Shown piece by piece: positions 36,009 to 44,716 of a DNA stretch of 64,000 nucleotides (its first letter is position 1; each line of letters opens with the position of its first letter). Below the pieces are notes generated by a model. That model saw only the letters and a list, made by a program, of their open reading frames with translations. It was not told the DNA's origin and ran no database searches. The stretch is from Romboutsia hominis. GTDB taxonomy: Bacteria > Bacillota > Clostridia > Peptostreptococcales > Peptostreptococcaceae. Made by a program: the position numbers and the translations under genes. The stretch spans positions 1,054,001 through 1,118,000 of the forward strand of contig NZ_LN650648.1 of NCBI RefSeq assembly GCF_900002575.1, given 5' to 3'.

Positions 36009-37103
36009 ATGAACTCAATAATAAATGAATTTAGAGAATTCGTTAATAATAATTTAGATTATATAATTTATGTATACGCTAACAAAAATGGCAGAAACCA
36101 GTGGAACTGTATATGTGCAAGTATGAATTGGATAGAAGTAGCACTAGATAATATATCTTGCATCCAATATGATGAAAAAAATATTAATATAAAGTGTATG
36201 CAAGTTTATTCATATATATCAGCAATTGACCTTATTTGGGAATCTATTAAACAGTTACATAGAGTTATAGTTTCTCCTAAAGGAGTACCCTTTAAGGATG
36301 ATATTAGAGTGTTTGAAAAACAATTAGAACTAAATGACAATGAGTACTTTAAACATTTAAGAGCTATATTTGGTGCGCATCCTGTTAATATTAAAGACCC
36401 TTCAAATCCAACGGCTAAATATTTCGCTAACTGGCCAAATGAAGACCTCTTTGGGGATTATGATTTTGTTAGCACACTTTGGACTGCGGATACAGGTGAA
36501 GAAGCTTTAGATTTAAGAATAGGTTTTAAGTTTAGTCAATTAGATGAGTTTTTAAATATTAGATATGAATATTTAAAGGTTTTAAAAGATAAGCTAAATG
36601 AGGATATTAATAGGCATTACATTAAAATGAGAAAAGTAAAAATAAAGTCTTCTGATGATATAAGAGTTCAGCTTAATATATTAAAATCAGAGCTAGATAT
36701 TAGGAAAACAGATGATTATTATAGTGAGATAATAAATAAGCTTATTGGTTTTTTTAATTCTGACAGGATTATAGCTAGTAATAATCCTGTTATTCTTAGG
36801 TATTTAGAGAAATTACAGGATGTAATTAATGAATTAAAACATAATATTCAAGCCATGATTTTTACGGAGCTTGAAAGTCATTCAATTATACATTTAAGGT
36901 ATCCAAAAGAGCTATATTACAATTTATCTAAGGTTTACAATTATTATAATCATTATGATATAAACATTGATAATTATAATTTTTATATCAAACCGATAGC
37001 GGAATTCTTAAAAGAATATGTTGACATAACTTATGATATGAGTTATGAAGAGTGTTCATTAGCTATAAATGCAGGTTTATTTGAATATTGGGGTAAGAAT
37101 TAA
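36009..37103 (+). CDS. Unknown protein in the hsd operon, possible HEPN-type
   Basis: 364 residues, 14 bases after hsdS, with a GTGGGG site. It is mostly helical and I recognise no family. Residues 65-125 (SAIDLIWESIKQLHRVIVSP, then DNEYFKHLRAIFGAHPVN) contain R118-x5-H124, the R-x4-6-H pattern of HEPN ribonucleases, in a helix-rich setting. The second half has heptad-like helices (DIRVQLNILKSELDIRK, LEKLQDVINELKHNIQ). Extra genes in hsd operons are often toxins that act when restriction is blocked (PrrC is the known example, of another family). That role here is only a guess. Confidence 0.5.
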   Translation: MNSIINEFREFVNNNLDYIIYVYANKNGRNQWNCICASMNWIEVALDNISCIQYDEKNINIKCMQVYSYISAIDLIWESIKQLHRVIVSPKGVPFKDDIRVFEKQLELNDNEYFKHLRAIFGAHPVNIKDPSNPTAKYFANWPNEDLFGDYDFVSTLWTADTGEEALDLRIGFKFSQLDEFLNIRYEYLKVLKDKLNEDINRHYIKMRKVKIKSSDDIRVQLNILKSELDIRKTDDYYSEIINKLIGFFNSDRIIASNNPVILRYLEKLQDVINELKHNIQAMIFTELESHSIIHLRYPKELYYNLSKVYNYYNHYDINIDNYNFYIKPIAEFLKEYVDITYDMSYEECSLAINAGLFEYWGKN

Positions 37104-37125
37104 GGCAGAGAAATCTGCCTTTTTA
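37104..37125 (+). terminator. Terminator of the hsd operon
   Basis: GGCAGA-GAAA-TCTGCC followed by TTTTT, starting at the stop codon of the preceding gene. Confidence 0.8.
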
Positions 37126-37232
37126 ATATTTAAATAAATACATATTAATAAAGAAATGTTAAATTATTCAACAAAAAATGTTGAATGAATTACGTATTTA
37201 TGATTATATAGAAATATAAGGAGGATGAAGCG

Positions 37233-37586
37233 ATGAAACTCACTGAATTTGGTAGATTCTCAAGGAAGTTGAGAATAGATAATGGAGAGTTACTTAAAGA
37301 TATGGCTACAAAACTAGATGTAACGGTCTCATATCTATCAGCAGTAGAAATAGGAAAGAGAAATATACCAGAAAAATGGGAAGAAGAAATAGTAAGAGCT
37401 TATCATCTGAACCTACAAGAAAGAGAAGATTTGAAAAAAGCAATTATTTACTCTAAGAAAGTATTTAAAATAAATGTTGAAAACTTTGAAAAAGAAGAAA
37501 AAGACTTAATATTAATGCTAGCAAGAAAAGTAGATAATATGGATGAAAAGGAAAAAAACAATCTGAAACAAATTTTATTCAAATAA
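37233..37586 (+). CDS. XRE-family regulator, originally paired with ImmA/IrrE
   Basis: 117 residues. An N-terminal helix-turn-helix (FGRFSRKLRIDNGELLKDMA, then TKLDVTVSYLSAVEIGKRNIPEKW) is followed by a helical C-terminus (EKEEKDLILMLARKVDNMDE). This type usually precedes an ImmA/IrrE metalloprotease gene in integrative elements and phage-like regions. Remnants of such a gene follow directly. AAGGAGGATG precedes the ATG. Confidence 0.8.
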   Translation: MKLTEFGRFSRKLRIDNGELLKDMATKLDVTVSYLSAVEIGKRNIPEKWEEEIVRAYHLNLQEREDLKKAIIYSKKVFKINVENFEKEEKDLILMLARKVDNMDEKEKNNLKQILFK

Positions 37587-37626
37587 AATGAGGTGATTAG
37601 CTTTTAAAATGAGGTGATTAGCTTTG
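37584..37626 (+). repeat. 21-base direct tandem duplication
   Basis: AAAATGAGGTGATTAGCTTT occurs twice in a row and ends at the start of the ImmA/IrrE remnant. Each copy contains its ribosome site GAGGTGATT. It looks like a small slippage duplication. Confidence 0.75.
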
Positions 37627-37894
37627 AGTTTTAAGGCAAAACCTAGATCTATTAAAGATATTAGAGAAAAGGCTGAGTTAATTAGAACTGTGACAGAAAT
37701 GGCTATGGATACAAAAACAGAATAATTTCCTATTTTACATTTTGGCTGAACTTATAATATCTCAAATTGCTGAAGATTTTACCTTTGTTATTGGAAGTAA
37801 AGAAGAAATGGGTAATAATCTAGGTCTTACTGATATAAAAGAAAAGACAATAACTATTAGAGAAGATTTATACTACCTAGATTGTCTAATATAA
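37624..37894 (+). pseudogene. ImmA/IrrE family metallopeptidase remnant
   Basis: TTG at 37624 behind GAGGTG starts SFKAKPRSIKDIREKAELIR, the family N-terminus. A stop replaces the tyrosine expected in T-K-x-x-Y-F-P. After a frameshift, FPILHF, AELIISQIAEDFTFVIGSKE and EMGNNLGLTDIKEKTITIRE continue. The HEXXH zinc site that should follow is deleted. The protease partner of the upstream XRE protein is therefore dead. Confidence 0.75.
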
Positions 37895-38040
37895 ATGAAT
37901 TAGAACTTAAAGAAAGATTTACTAGAGATGTAACAAATATTGGACATCTTAGAACTGGAAATCTAGAAATAAGATTTACACATATAAATCAATTTGAAGA
38001 ACTTCAAAAGTATATAATGAAATCTTATGAAATGAACTAG
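37865..38040 (+). pseudogene. C-terminal fragment resembling DUF5655-type domain
   Basis: Joined directly to the ImmA remnant in another frame: LSNINELELKERFTRDVTNI, then GHLRTGNLEIRFTHINQFEE and a stop at 38040. The T-R-D-V-T-x-I-G-H-x-x-T-G-x-L-E-I string is typical of the C-terminal domain in DUF5655/DUF4268-type proteins, often found near restriction genes. A deletion fused two genes here. Confidence 0.55.
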
Positions 38041-38086
38041 TGAATATGATTTAGAGGTAAGCTAGATAGGAGTAAATTGGTAAACC

Positions 38087-38140
38087 TATACAAAAATTAA
38101 GACTATAACTAAATAATTATAGTCTTAATTTTTGTATAAT
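38087..38140. terminator. Strong hairpin, 22-bp perfect stem
   Basis: TATACAAAAATTAAGACTAT plus AA pairs perfectly with its complement across 8 bases. T runs exist on both strands, so it can stop transcription both ways. The rest of the 38041-38494 gap shows only a possible leader hairpin (38414-38450) before the dismutase gene. Confidence 0.75.
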
Positions 38141-38494
38141 ATATTAATTTCTATTAAGTTGAATACTATTATAAGGACCAATATTAACTATAATTAGGAT
38201 ATTTTTTTAAATATTTTCCTTTTTTATAATATCATAACCTTTTGTCTAGAGTGTATTATTAAGAAACGTTGGACTAAAGTAGCATATGTATATACTAAGT
38301 TATGATATAAAGTATTATAAAAAAATTAATCAATAAATTAGAAAACAAACTAAAATATTATTGAATATATTTTAGTTGGGTATAAATATAAGGAAATAAA
38401 AATATAATAATGAAGTATTTACTAAAAATCAATAGGAATTAGATACTTATGTTTTTTTAATAAGTACGAGCATTAAAAATAAGAGGTGTTTAAA

Positions 38495-39100
38495 ATGTTT
38501 GATAAAATAGTATTACCTTATGGATTTCGCGATTTAGAACCGTATATAGACGAGGATACTTTAGAAATTCACTATGGAAAGCATCTTCAAACTTATGTTA
38601 ATAATCTAAATAATATATTAAAAGGCTATGAAGAATTTACTAAAGGAAAAACATTAGAAGATATATTAAAAAATGTATCTAGTTTACCAGAAGAAATTAG
38701 ACAGTCTGTAATAAACCAAGGTGGTGGAGTTTACAATCATAATTTATATTTTGCAAATTTATCTCCAAACCCTTGCGAAACACCAAAAGGAGATTTACTA
38801 AATAAGATAAATGATACTTTCGGTAGTGTTGAGAACTTAAAGAGTGAGTTAAACAAGATTGCTATATCTAAGTTTGGTTCAGGTTATGCATCTTTACTTA
38901 TGGATGAAAATAAAAATTTATATGTAAAAGCTACATCTAATCAAGATACAACTCTTGAAGAAGGGTTAACACCTATACTTACAATAGATGTTTGGGAACA
39001 TGCTTATTATTTAAACTATCAAAATCGTAGAGCTGAGTATGTTGAAAATATATGGCATGTAATTGATTGGAGTAAAGTCGAAAAATTATATGAGAAGTAG
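38495..39100 (+). CDS. sodA: Superoxide dismutase, Mn type likely
   Basis: 201 residues from the ATG at 38495 with AAGAGGTG; a GTG at 38486 overlaps that site. Metal ligands are H26 (EIHYGKH), H82 (VYNHNLYF), D165 and H169 (TIDVWEHAYYL). Q150 in SNQDTTL takes the position of the second-sphere glutamine that Mn enzymes supply from the C-terminal domain. No signal peptide is seen, so it acts in the cytosol. It converts superoxide to peroxide, which the Mn catalase at 9.5 kb could remove. Confidence 0.9.
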   Translation: MFDKIVLPYGFRDLEPYIDEDTLEIHYGKHLQTYVNNLNNILKGYEEFTKGKTLEDILKNVSSLPEEIRQSVINQGGGVYNHNLYFANLSPNPCETPKGDLLNKINDTFGSVENLKSELNKIAISKFGSGYASLLMDENKNLYVKATSNQDTTLEEGLTPILTIDVWEHAYYLNYQNRRAEYVENIWHVIDWSKVEKLYEK

Positions 39101-39202
39101 ATGGTATTTTGAGATAAAATAACAAATGAAGACAATTTCACAAGTTTATATAAAATACCAAAACAAATAATATGTGCGATTGTTTTGATCAGTGATTAAA
39201 GT

Positions 39203-39238
39203 AAAAGGCTTTGTTAATTATAAACAAAGCCTTTTTTA
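39203..39238 (+). terminator. Terminator of sodA
   Basis: AAAAGGCTTTGTT / AACAAAGCCTTTTTT hairpin. Confidence 0.8.
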
Positions 39239-39347
39239 AATTATTTTTATAGATTTATAAATGCTTCTCCAAAACTTAAATTCAATACATGATTTATATA
39301 ATTTCATAAAAATCAAGTAATGTGAGATATCATTCTTATTTATATAA

Positions 39348-39656
39348 TTAGTATGTTTTCTTCAAAACTAAATTATCATCAAATCCGCCACGAGAATTCC
39401 TTTTCTCATTTCTTCTACTCAAAACATCATCCTCACTATAACCATACTTCTTACCAATCGCAAAAAGTACTTCCATAACATCAGCAATTTCATCTAAGTT
39501 CTTATCCTCTAAAAGTTCATTAACCTCTTCACCAAGCTTCTTATAAAGATACTCAAGAGCGACCTCATCAGAAACCCTCTCAATTTCACACTTATTCCCA
39601 CTAGCCTCTATAATTTCAGGAATCCTATCCCTAACTAATTTATCATAAACTTTCAT
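39348..39656 (-). CDS. MazG-like nucleoside triphosphate pyrophosphohydrolase
   Basis: 102 residues: YDKLVRDRIPEIIEASGNKC, then the all-alpha NTP-PPase signature EEVNELLEDKNLDEIADVMEVL, with the E-E-x-x-E and E-x-x-D metal-binding pattern. The C-terminal RRNEKRNSRGGFDDNLVL is typical of the phosphoribosyl-ATP-pyrophosphohydrolase-like family. It hydrolyses a nucleotide triphosphate to the monophosphate. House-cleaning of damaged nucleotides is the usual assumption, and some relatives act in phage defence. GGAGGTA precedes the start. Confidence 0.85.
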   Translation of the reverse strand: MKVYDKLVRDRIPEIIEASGNKCEIERVSDEVALEYLYKKLGEEVNELLEDKNLDEIADVMEVLFAIGKKYGYSEDDVLSRRNEKRNSRGGFDDNLVLKKTY

Positions 39657-39781
39657 AAAATACCTCCAAATAAGATAATAACTAAATTATAAAATGAACT
39701 AAAACACTTGTCAAAACATGATAAAATATAGTTATACAAATTGGAAATAATAAGCAAAAATACAATGGAAAGGTTAAAGCA

Positions 39782-42301
39782 ATGAATTTAAATATAAATT
39801 GTATAACAGGTCATAATGATCATTTATATAAACGGATACAGCAAAGCATCCATACAGCTTCATCAATAGATATAATAGTATCATTTTTGATGGAAAGCGG
39901 AGTTAAATTAATACAAAAAGACCTAGAAACAATAAAAAATAAAAATATACCAATAAGAATACTAACAGGAAACTATCTAAACATAACACAACCATCAGCA
40001 TTATACCTTATAAAAGACATACTAGGGGATAATGTTGATTTAAGATTTTATAATGATACAAAAAGAAGCTTTCATGCAAAAGCATACATATTTGAAAAAG
40101 AAAACGAAGGAGAAATATTTATAGGGTCTTCTAATCTTTCAAGAAGTGCATTAACAAGTGGTATAGAATGGAACTATAGAATAGATAAAAAAGCCAATCA
40201 TGATGATTTTAAATATTTCAAAGATGTATTTGAAGATTTATTCCACAATGAATCAATAATAGTAAATGATATAGAACTAGAAAAATACTCGAAAACTTGG
40301 AAAAAGCCTAAAATATATGCCAGTATAAATAATGATAAAGAAGATATAAATTATGTATATGAAGAGAATAATAAAGTAACATCTATATTTGAACCAAGAG
40401 GAGCTCAGATAGAAGCATTATATGAGTTAAAAAAGACTAGATTAGATGGAAATGACAAGGGATTGGTAGTAGCAGCTACTGGTATAGGTAAAACATATCT
40501 AGCAGCATTTGATAGTAGAGAGTTTAATAGAGTATTATTTGTGGCACATAGAGAAGAAATACTAAAACAAGCCTATGATAGCTTTAAAAATGTAAGAACT
40601 GATAAGTGTATAAATGATACTGAAGTTTATGATAAAGTAGCAGATAATATTGAAAATAGCTTACCTTCTAATACATATAATGAAGATGGATATAATATGG
40701 GATTTTTTATGAATTCTATTAAGGATAATGATAAAGATATAATATTTGCATCTGTTCAAAGTTTAGGAAAAAAAGAATATTTAAATAAAAAATATTTTTC
40801 AAAAGACTATTTTGATTATATAGTGATAGATGAATTTCATCATGCAGTATCTAAAAACTATCAAAATATAATAAATTACTTTGAACCTAAATTTATGCTA
40901 GGGCTTACGGCTACACCAGATAGACTAGATAATAAAGATGTATTTAGTGTATGTGATTATAACACAGTGTATGAAGCTACACTAAAAACTGCCATAGACA
41001 AAGGGTTCTTAGTTCCATTTAGATACTATGGTATATATGATGATAGTATAGATTACAATGATGTTGAGTATAAAAATGGTAAGTATAATGATAAAGAATT
41101 GGAAAAAGCTCTAAGTATAAATAATAGAGCAAATTTAATATTAAATCATTATAAAAAATATAAATCAAGTAGAGCATTAGGATTTTGTACAAGTAAATCT
41201 CATGCAGAGTTTATGGCAAAATATTTTAATGAAAATGGGATACCTTCATGTGCAGTATATAGTGGAAGTGATGGAGAGTATAACGAAGAAAGAAGTATTG
41301 CATTAGATAGACTTAGAAAAGAAGAAATTAATGTTATATTTTCAGTAGATATGTTTAATGAGGGATTAGATATAAAAAGTATAGATATGGTAATGTTTTT
41401 AAGACCAACAGAAAGTCCAACAATATTTTTACAACAATTAGGTAGAGGTCTTAGAAAAGATAAGAATAAGAAATATCTAAATGTCTTAGATTTTATAGGA
41501 AATTATAAAAAAGCTAATTTAGTACCATATTTATTAACTGGAGAAAGTAAAACTAAAGAATCATCATCAAAATTATATTTGCAAGAAGATGATTATCCAG
41601 AGGACTGTATTATAGACTTTGATTTTAGGCTTATAGATATATTTGAAAGAATGAGAAAAGAAAGTCAAAAGATTGAAGATATGATTAAAGAAGAATTTTA
41701 TAATATAAAAAGAGATTTAGGACATAGACCTTCAAGATTAGAACTATTTACTTATATGAATGATGATTTATACAATAATATAAAGAAAAAAGCTAAGATA
41801 AATCCATTTAGAGATTATATAAGCTTTTCAGAAAAATTAAATGAATTAAATGAAGATGAAAAAATTATCACTGATACTATTGCTTATGATTTTATAAAAT
41901 TTATAGAAAATACTAGTATGAGTAAGACTTATAAATTGCCAGTATTACTTGCATTTTATAATAATGGTAATATGAAGCTTAAAGTAGATGATGAAGGCTT
42001 ATATAAATCTTTTAAAGATTTTTATAGCAAAGGTTCTAATAAGGTTGATATGCTAAAAGATAAATCAACATCTAAGTTTGAAACTTGGGAGCAAAAGCAA
42101 TACGTAAACCTAGCTAGAAAAAATCCAGTACATTTTTTATGTAAAAGTAGTAGTGAATTTTTCTATTTAGATGGAGACTATGTTTGTTTAAATGAAGAGT
42201 TAGGTAAGTACTTAGATAATGAGAGCTTCATTAAAAATATAAAAGACGCTATAGACTTTAGAAATAAAGAGTATTATAAAAATAGATTTAAAAATAAGTA
42301 A
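39782..42301 (+). CDS. Phospholipase D-like nuclease fused to superfamily II helicase
   Basis: 839 residues. The N-terminal PLD domain (1-170) has the half-HKD site H98-x-K100 (SFHAKAYIFE) with a downstream GSSNLSRSAL. A DEAD/DEAH motor follows: Walker A AATGIGKT (K237), DEFH box 350-353 (VIDEFHHAV), LGLTATPDR, then VDMFNEGLDIKSIDMVMFLRP and QQLGRGLRK. A helical C-terminus (about 640-839) resembles the regions after the motor in this family. Such PLD-helicases are restriction-like defence proteins when alone in islands. The gene follows the hsd operon and stands by itself. Confidence 0.85.
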   Translation: MNLNINCITGHNDHLYKRIQQSIHTASSIDIIVSFLMESGVKLIQKDLETIKNKNIPIRILTGNYLNITQPSALYLIKDILGDNVDLRFYNDTKRSFHAKAYIFEKENEGEIFIGSSNLSRSALTSGIEWNYRIDKKANHDDFKYFKDVFEDLFHNESIIVNDIELEKYSKTWKKPKIYASINNDKEDINYVYEENNKVTSIFEPRGAQIEALYELKKTRLDGNDKGLVVAATGIGKTYLAAFDSREFNRVLFVAHREEILKQAYDSFKNVRTDKCINDTEVYDKVADNIENSLPSNTYNEDGYNMGFFMNSIKDNDKDIIFASVQSLGKKEYLNKKYFSKDYFDYIVIDEFHHAVSKNYQNIINYFEPKFMLGLTATPDRLDNKDVFSVCDYNTVYEATLKTAIDKGFLVPFRYYGIYDDSIDYNDVEYKNGKYNDKELEKALSINNRANLILNHYKKYKSSRALGFCTSKSHAEFMAKYFNENGIPSCAVYSGSDGEYNEERSIALDRLRKEEINVIFSVDMFNEGLDIKSIDMVMFLRPTESPTIFLQQLGRGLRKDKNKKYLNVLDFIGNYKKANLVPYLLTGESKTKESSSKLYLQEDDYPEDCIIDFDFRLIDIFERMRKESQKIEDMIKEEFYNIKRDLGHRPSRLELFTYMNDDLYNNIKKKAKINPFRDYISFSEKLNELNEDEKIITDTIAYDFIKFIENTSMSKTYKLPVLLAFYNNGNMKLKVDDEGLYKSFKDFYSKGSNKVDMLKDKSTSKFETWEQKQYVNLARKNPVHFLCKSSSEFFYLDGDYVCLNEELGKYLDNESFIKNIKDAIDFRNKEYYKNRFKNK

Positions 42302-42359
42302 AATAAATAGCTTAGACCCTGTGTCGCGAAATATGACATAGGGGGAAAAGGAGAAAATT

Positions 42360-42722
42360 ATGAATTGTATATTTTGTGAAATGGATAATTATATACTAGA
42401 AAATGAATTAGCATATGCTATATTTGATAAATTCCCAGTTAACAAAGGGCATATGCTATTTATCCCTAAAAGGCATGTAAAAGACTTTTTTGATATAACA
42501 AAAGAAGAAAGAGAAGCTATATTTAATTTAGTAGAAGAAGGTAAAAAACTATTAGATGAAAAATATTCTCCTAATGGATACAATGTAGGTGTAAACTGTG
42601 GTGAAGTATCTGGGCAAACTGTTATGCATGTTCACGTTCACCTTATACCAAGATATATTGGTGATACATCTTGTCCAAAAGGTGGGGTAAGAGGTGTTAT
42701 ACCAGATAGGATGAAATATTAA
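42360..42722 (+). CDS. HIT family nucleotide hydrolase
   Basis: 120 residues. The histidine triad is H90-V-H92-V-H94 (MHVHVHLIPR). The N-terminal CIFCEMDN carries the two cysteines of the zinc-binding Hint branch, and FIPKRHVKDFFDIT is typical. Likely a purine-nucleoside phosphoramidase. AAAGGAG precedes the ATG. A short hairpin without a T run (CCCTGTGTC/TGACATAGGG, 42317-42343) lies just upstream. Confidence 0.9.
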   Translation: MNCIFCEMDNYILENELAYAIFDKFPVNKGHMLFIPKRHVKDFFDITKEEREAIFNLVEEGKKLLDEKYSPNGYNVGVNCGEVSGQTVMHVHVHLIPRYIGDTSCPKGGVRGVIPDRMKY

Positions 42723-42810
42723 CACAATACTTTAGTTGGAGAACTAACATAATTGTAAAAACTATGAGGAATAAATTGTTCCCCTATATAAAATACAAAT
42801 ATAATGCCAA

Positions 42811-42842
42811 AAATGGAGTAGAAAAATCTACTCCATTTTCAC
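42811..42842 (+). terminator. Rho-independent terminator
   Basis: AAATGGAGTAGA-AAAA-TCTACTCCATTTT, downstream of the HIT gene. A decayed copy of the GGAACG family (42764-42786) stands just before it. Confidence 0.75.
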
Positions 42843-43000
42843 GTATACAAATTGATAATAAAATTTCTTACATGGGAAAAATGTCATAAAATGTCGAAAA
42901 AATATTTTGAAAAAACTTTCAATTTAATTCCAATTAATTCCAGAAAATGTTAAAATAATTGGGGCAAAAAAGGAAAAAATTAAGAAAGGTTTATCGCAAA

Positions 43001-44026
43001 ATGAAAAAAAGACTTATAATATTTACAACAATAGCAATTTTGTTTAGTCAACCATTTGCAGTTGATGCACATCAAGGAAGAACAGATTCTTCTGGAGGAC
43101 ATAGAGACAATAAGAACAAATCAGGCTTAGGTCCATATCATTATCATTGTGGAGGTCATCCAGCACATTTACATACTAATGGATGTCCATATAAAGGTGG
43201 GGGAGAAAGTAGTGCTCCAACACCAAAACCACAAACACCAAGAACAAAACCACAAATAACAAAAGAAAGTATAGTGAAAAAGGGAGCAGAAGAAGGATAT
43301 AATGCTGGATATTATATGAAAGAAAATGATGGATATAATTATAGTGGGGAATATTCACAAGAGTATAGAGAAGCATATAATAGTGCTTTTAATAAAGGTA
43401 GAGAAAAAATAGAGACTAAAAAATTAGAAGCAAAAGAAAATGGATATAATGATGGTATTATAAATAAGTACAATAATATATATGATCAAGAGGTTTTAAC
43501 AAACTCATATAAAGATGGATTTGATCAAGGAAATGAAGAATACAAAAATAAAAAAATTAAAGAATATGAAGAACTTGCAATAAATGATTGCAAAAACAAC
43601 ATAGAAATTAGAGATTTTAGCAAAGATATAGACAGTATTTATGTAGATGTGTACAATGAAGCTTATACAAAAGAGTATGATAGAATAAAAAATGAAGAGT
43701 ATGAGAAAAAAGGATATAATGATGGTATTTTAGATAAATATAATAATGAAGTAGACTCTTTATACTTAGAAAGTTATAAAAAAGGACACCAAAGAGGTAT
43801 TGATGAAAGAAATTTAATCATGAAAGAATGTTTTGATATGGGATACGAAGGAAAAGATTTAAACTTCAATAAAGAGTATGAACCAATAAAAGAAATATTA
43901 GAAAAAGAATATAACAAGGGGAAAAAGCAACAAGAAAAAGAGAGCATCATGGGAGCTGGCGTTTTAGGAGCAGGTACAATAGTTGGTGTTGGAGTTATAA
44001 GAAACGTTAAAAAAAGAAAAAAATAA
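43001..44026 (+). CDS. Exported YHYH-domain protein with helical repeats and C-terminal anchor
   Basis: 341 residues from the ATG at 43001 behind GAAAGG; a frame opening from 42959 lacks a site. A signal peptide (cleavage near DAH, residues 22-24) exposes a histidine-rich domain: GRTDSSGGHRDNKNKSGLGP, then the YHYHCGGHPAHLH core at 46-58. Two related repeats follow: GYNDGIINKYNN...SYKDGFDQGNEEYKNKK and GYNDGILDKYNNEVDSLYLE. The tail has a Gly-rich hydrophobic helix and KKRKK. The His/Cys cluster could bind metal; its role is unknown. Confidence 0.65.
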   Translation: MKKRLIIFTTIAILFSQPFAVDAHQGRTDSSGGHRDNKNKSGLGPYHYHCGGHPAHLHTNGCPYKGGGESSAPTPKPQTPRTKPQITKESIVKKGAEEGYNAGYYMKENDGYNYSGEYSQEYREAYNSAFNKGREKIETKKLEAKENGYNDGIINKYNNIYDQEVLTNSYKDGFDQGNEEYKNKKIKEYEELAINDCKNNIEIRDFSKDIDSIYVDVYNEAYTKEYDRIKNEEYEKKGYNDGILDKYNNEVDSLYLESYKKGHQRGIDERNLIMKECFDMGYEGKDLNFNKEYEPIKEILEKEYNKGKKQQEKESIMGAGVLGAGTIVGVGVIRNVKKRKK

Positions 44027-44091
44027 AAATTAATCATCTTTAAACATATGTATCATGATATAACACTTTATTTTACATACATATTAAAAAC

Positions 44092-44130
44092 AAAAGATAA
44101 GGAGGAACGAATCGTTCCTCCTTATTTTTT
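44092..44130. terminator. GGAACGAATCGTTCC-family terminator, two-way
   Basis: AAGGAGGAACG-AAT-CGTTCCTCCTT flanked by A and T runs lies between convergent genes. It overlaps the stop codon of the 44122-44580 gene. Confidence 0.85.
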
Positions 44131-44580
44131 ATCTTCTATTACACCTATTATATCTGTTCCTACCAATGAATCCCCTCTAAAACGTTCTTCAATTAATAAC
44201 TTCACCTTATCTCCAACTTTTAAATTATTCTTTTCTAAGCTTTTATATAAATCAGACTTTTCAATTGGCTCCTCTTTATAAACTCTTTCCCTACCTTCAC
44301 TATCAGTATATTCAATTTCTAAGTCCCATTCTTCATAATCGTATATTTTTTTCTTTTCCTTTACTTTTTTCGTTGTTCCATCTTCTTGCTTAACTTTTTT
44401 AGTAACTTCTTTTGTTTCCCATTTACCCTCTTCAAACTCCATTTCAGTAATGATACCTGTTGTTTCAAAGTTTTTAGAAGTAGATTTTACAAAAAATATA
44501 GAATATATGAAGTACACAGGAATAGCTATAATTACTATAGCTACAGCAATAATTATTAATGTATAAATTTTTTTCCCCAT
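44122..44580 (-). CDS. Membrane-anchored protein, unknown
   Basis: 152 residues. One N-terminal hydrophobic helix (about 5-28) is followed by an outer beta-rich domain: TTGIITEMEFEEGKWETKEV, a charged KK/EE loop, then IYDYEEWDLEIEYTDSEGRE and VGDKVKLLIEERFRGDSLVG. The layout resembles small DUF3592/DUF2500-like anchored domains, but I cannot assign a family. GAAGGATA precedes the ATG. Confidence 0.55.
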   Translation of the reverse strand: MGKKIYTLIIIAVAIVIIAIPVYFIYSIFFVKSTSKNFETTGIITEMEFEEGKWETKEVTKKVKQEDGTTKKVKEKKKIYDYEEWDLEIEYTDSEGRERVYKEEPIEKSDLYKSLEKNNLKVGDKVKLLIEERFRGDSLVGTDIIGVIEDKK

Positions 44581-44716
44581 AATATATCCTTCCTTTAAAC
44601 AATAATATATAATAGTCTAACAAAATAAGACATTTAAATCAATAAATCATTAAACTATCTACATATCTAGTAATTTTTATTGTATAATCATAAAAAATAA
44701 GCTATTGGAGGATATT

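Noticed and set aside
42317-42343. Terminator between the PLD-helicase and HIT genes
   Set aside because: The hairpin has no T run and is followed by the HIT ribosome site. It is recorded only as a hairpin.
44048-44281. Plus-strand frame across the 44.1-kb terminator
   Set aside because: It runs through a terminator and antisense to the 44122-44580 gene, which has the better site and composition.
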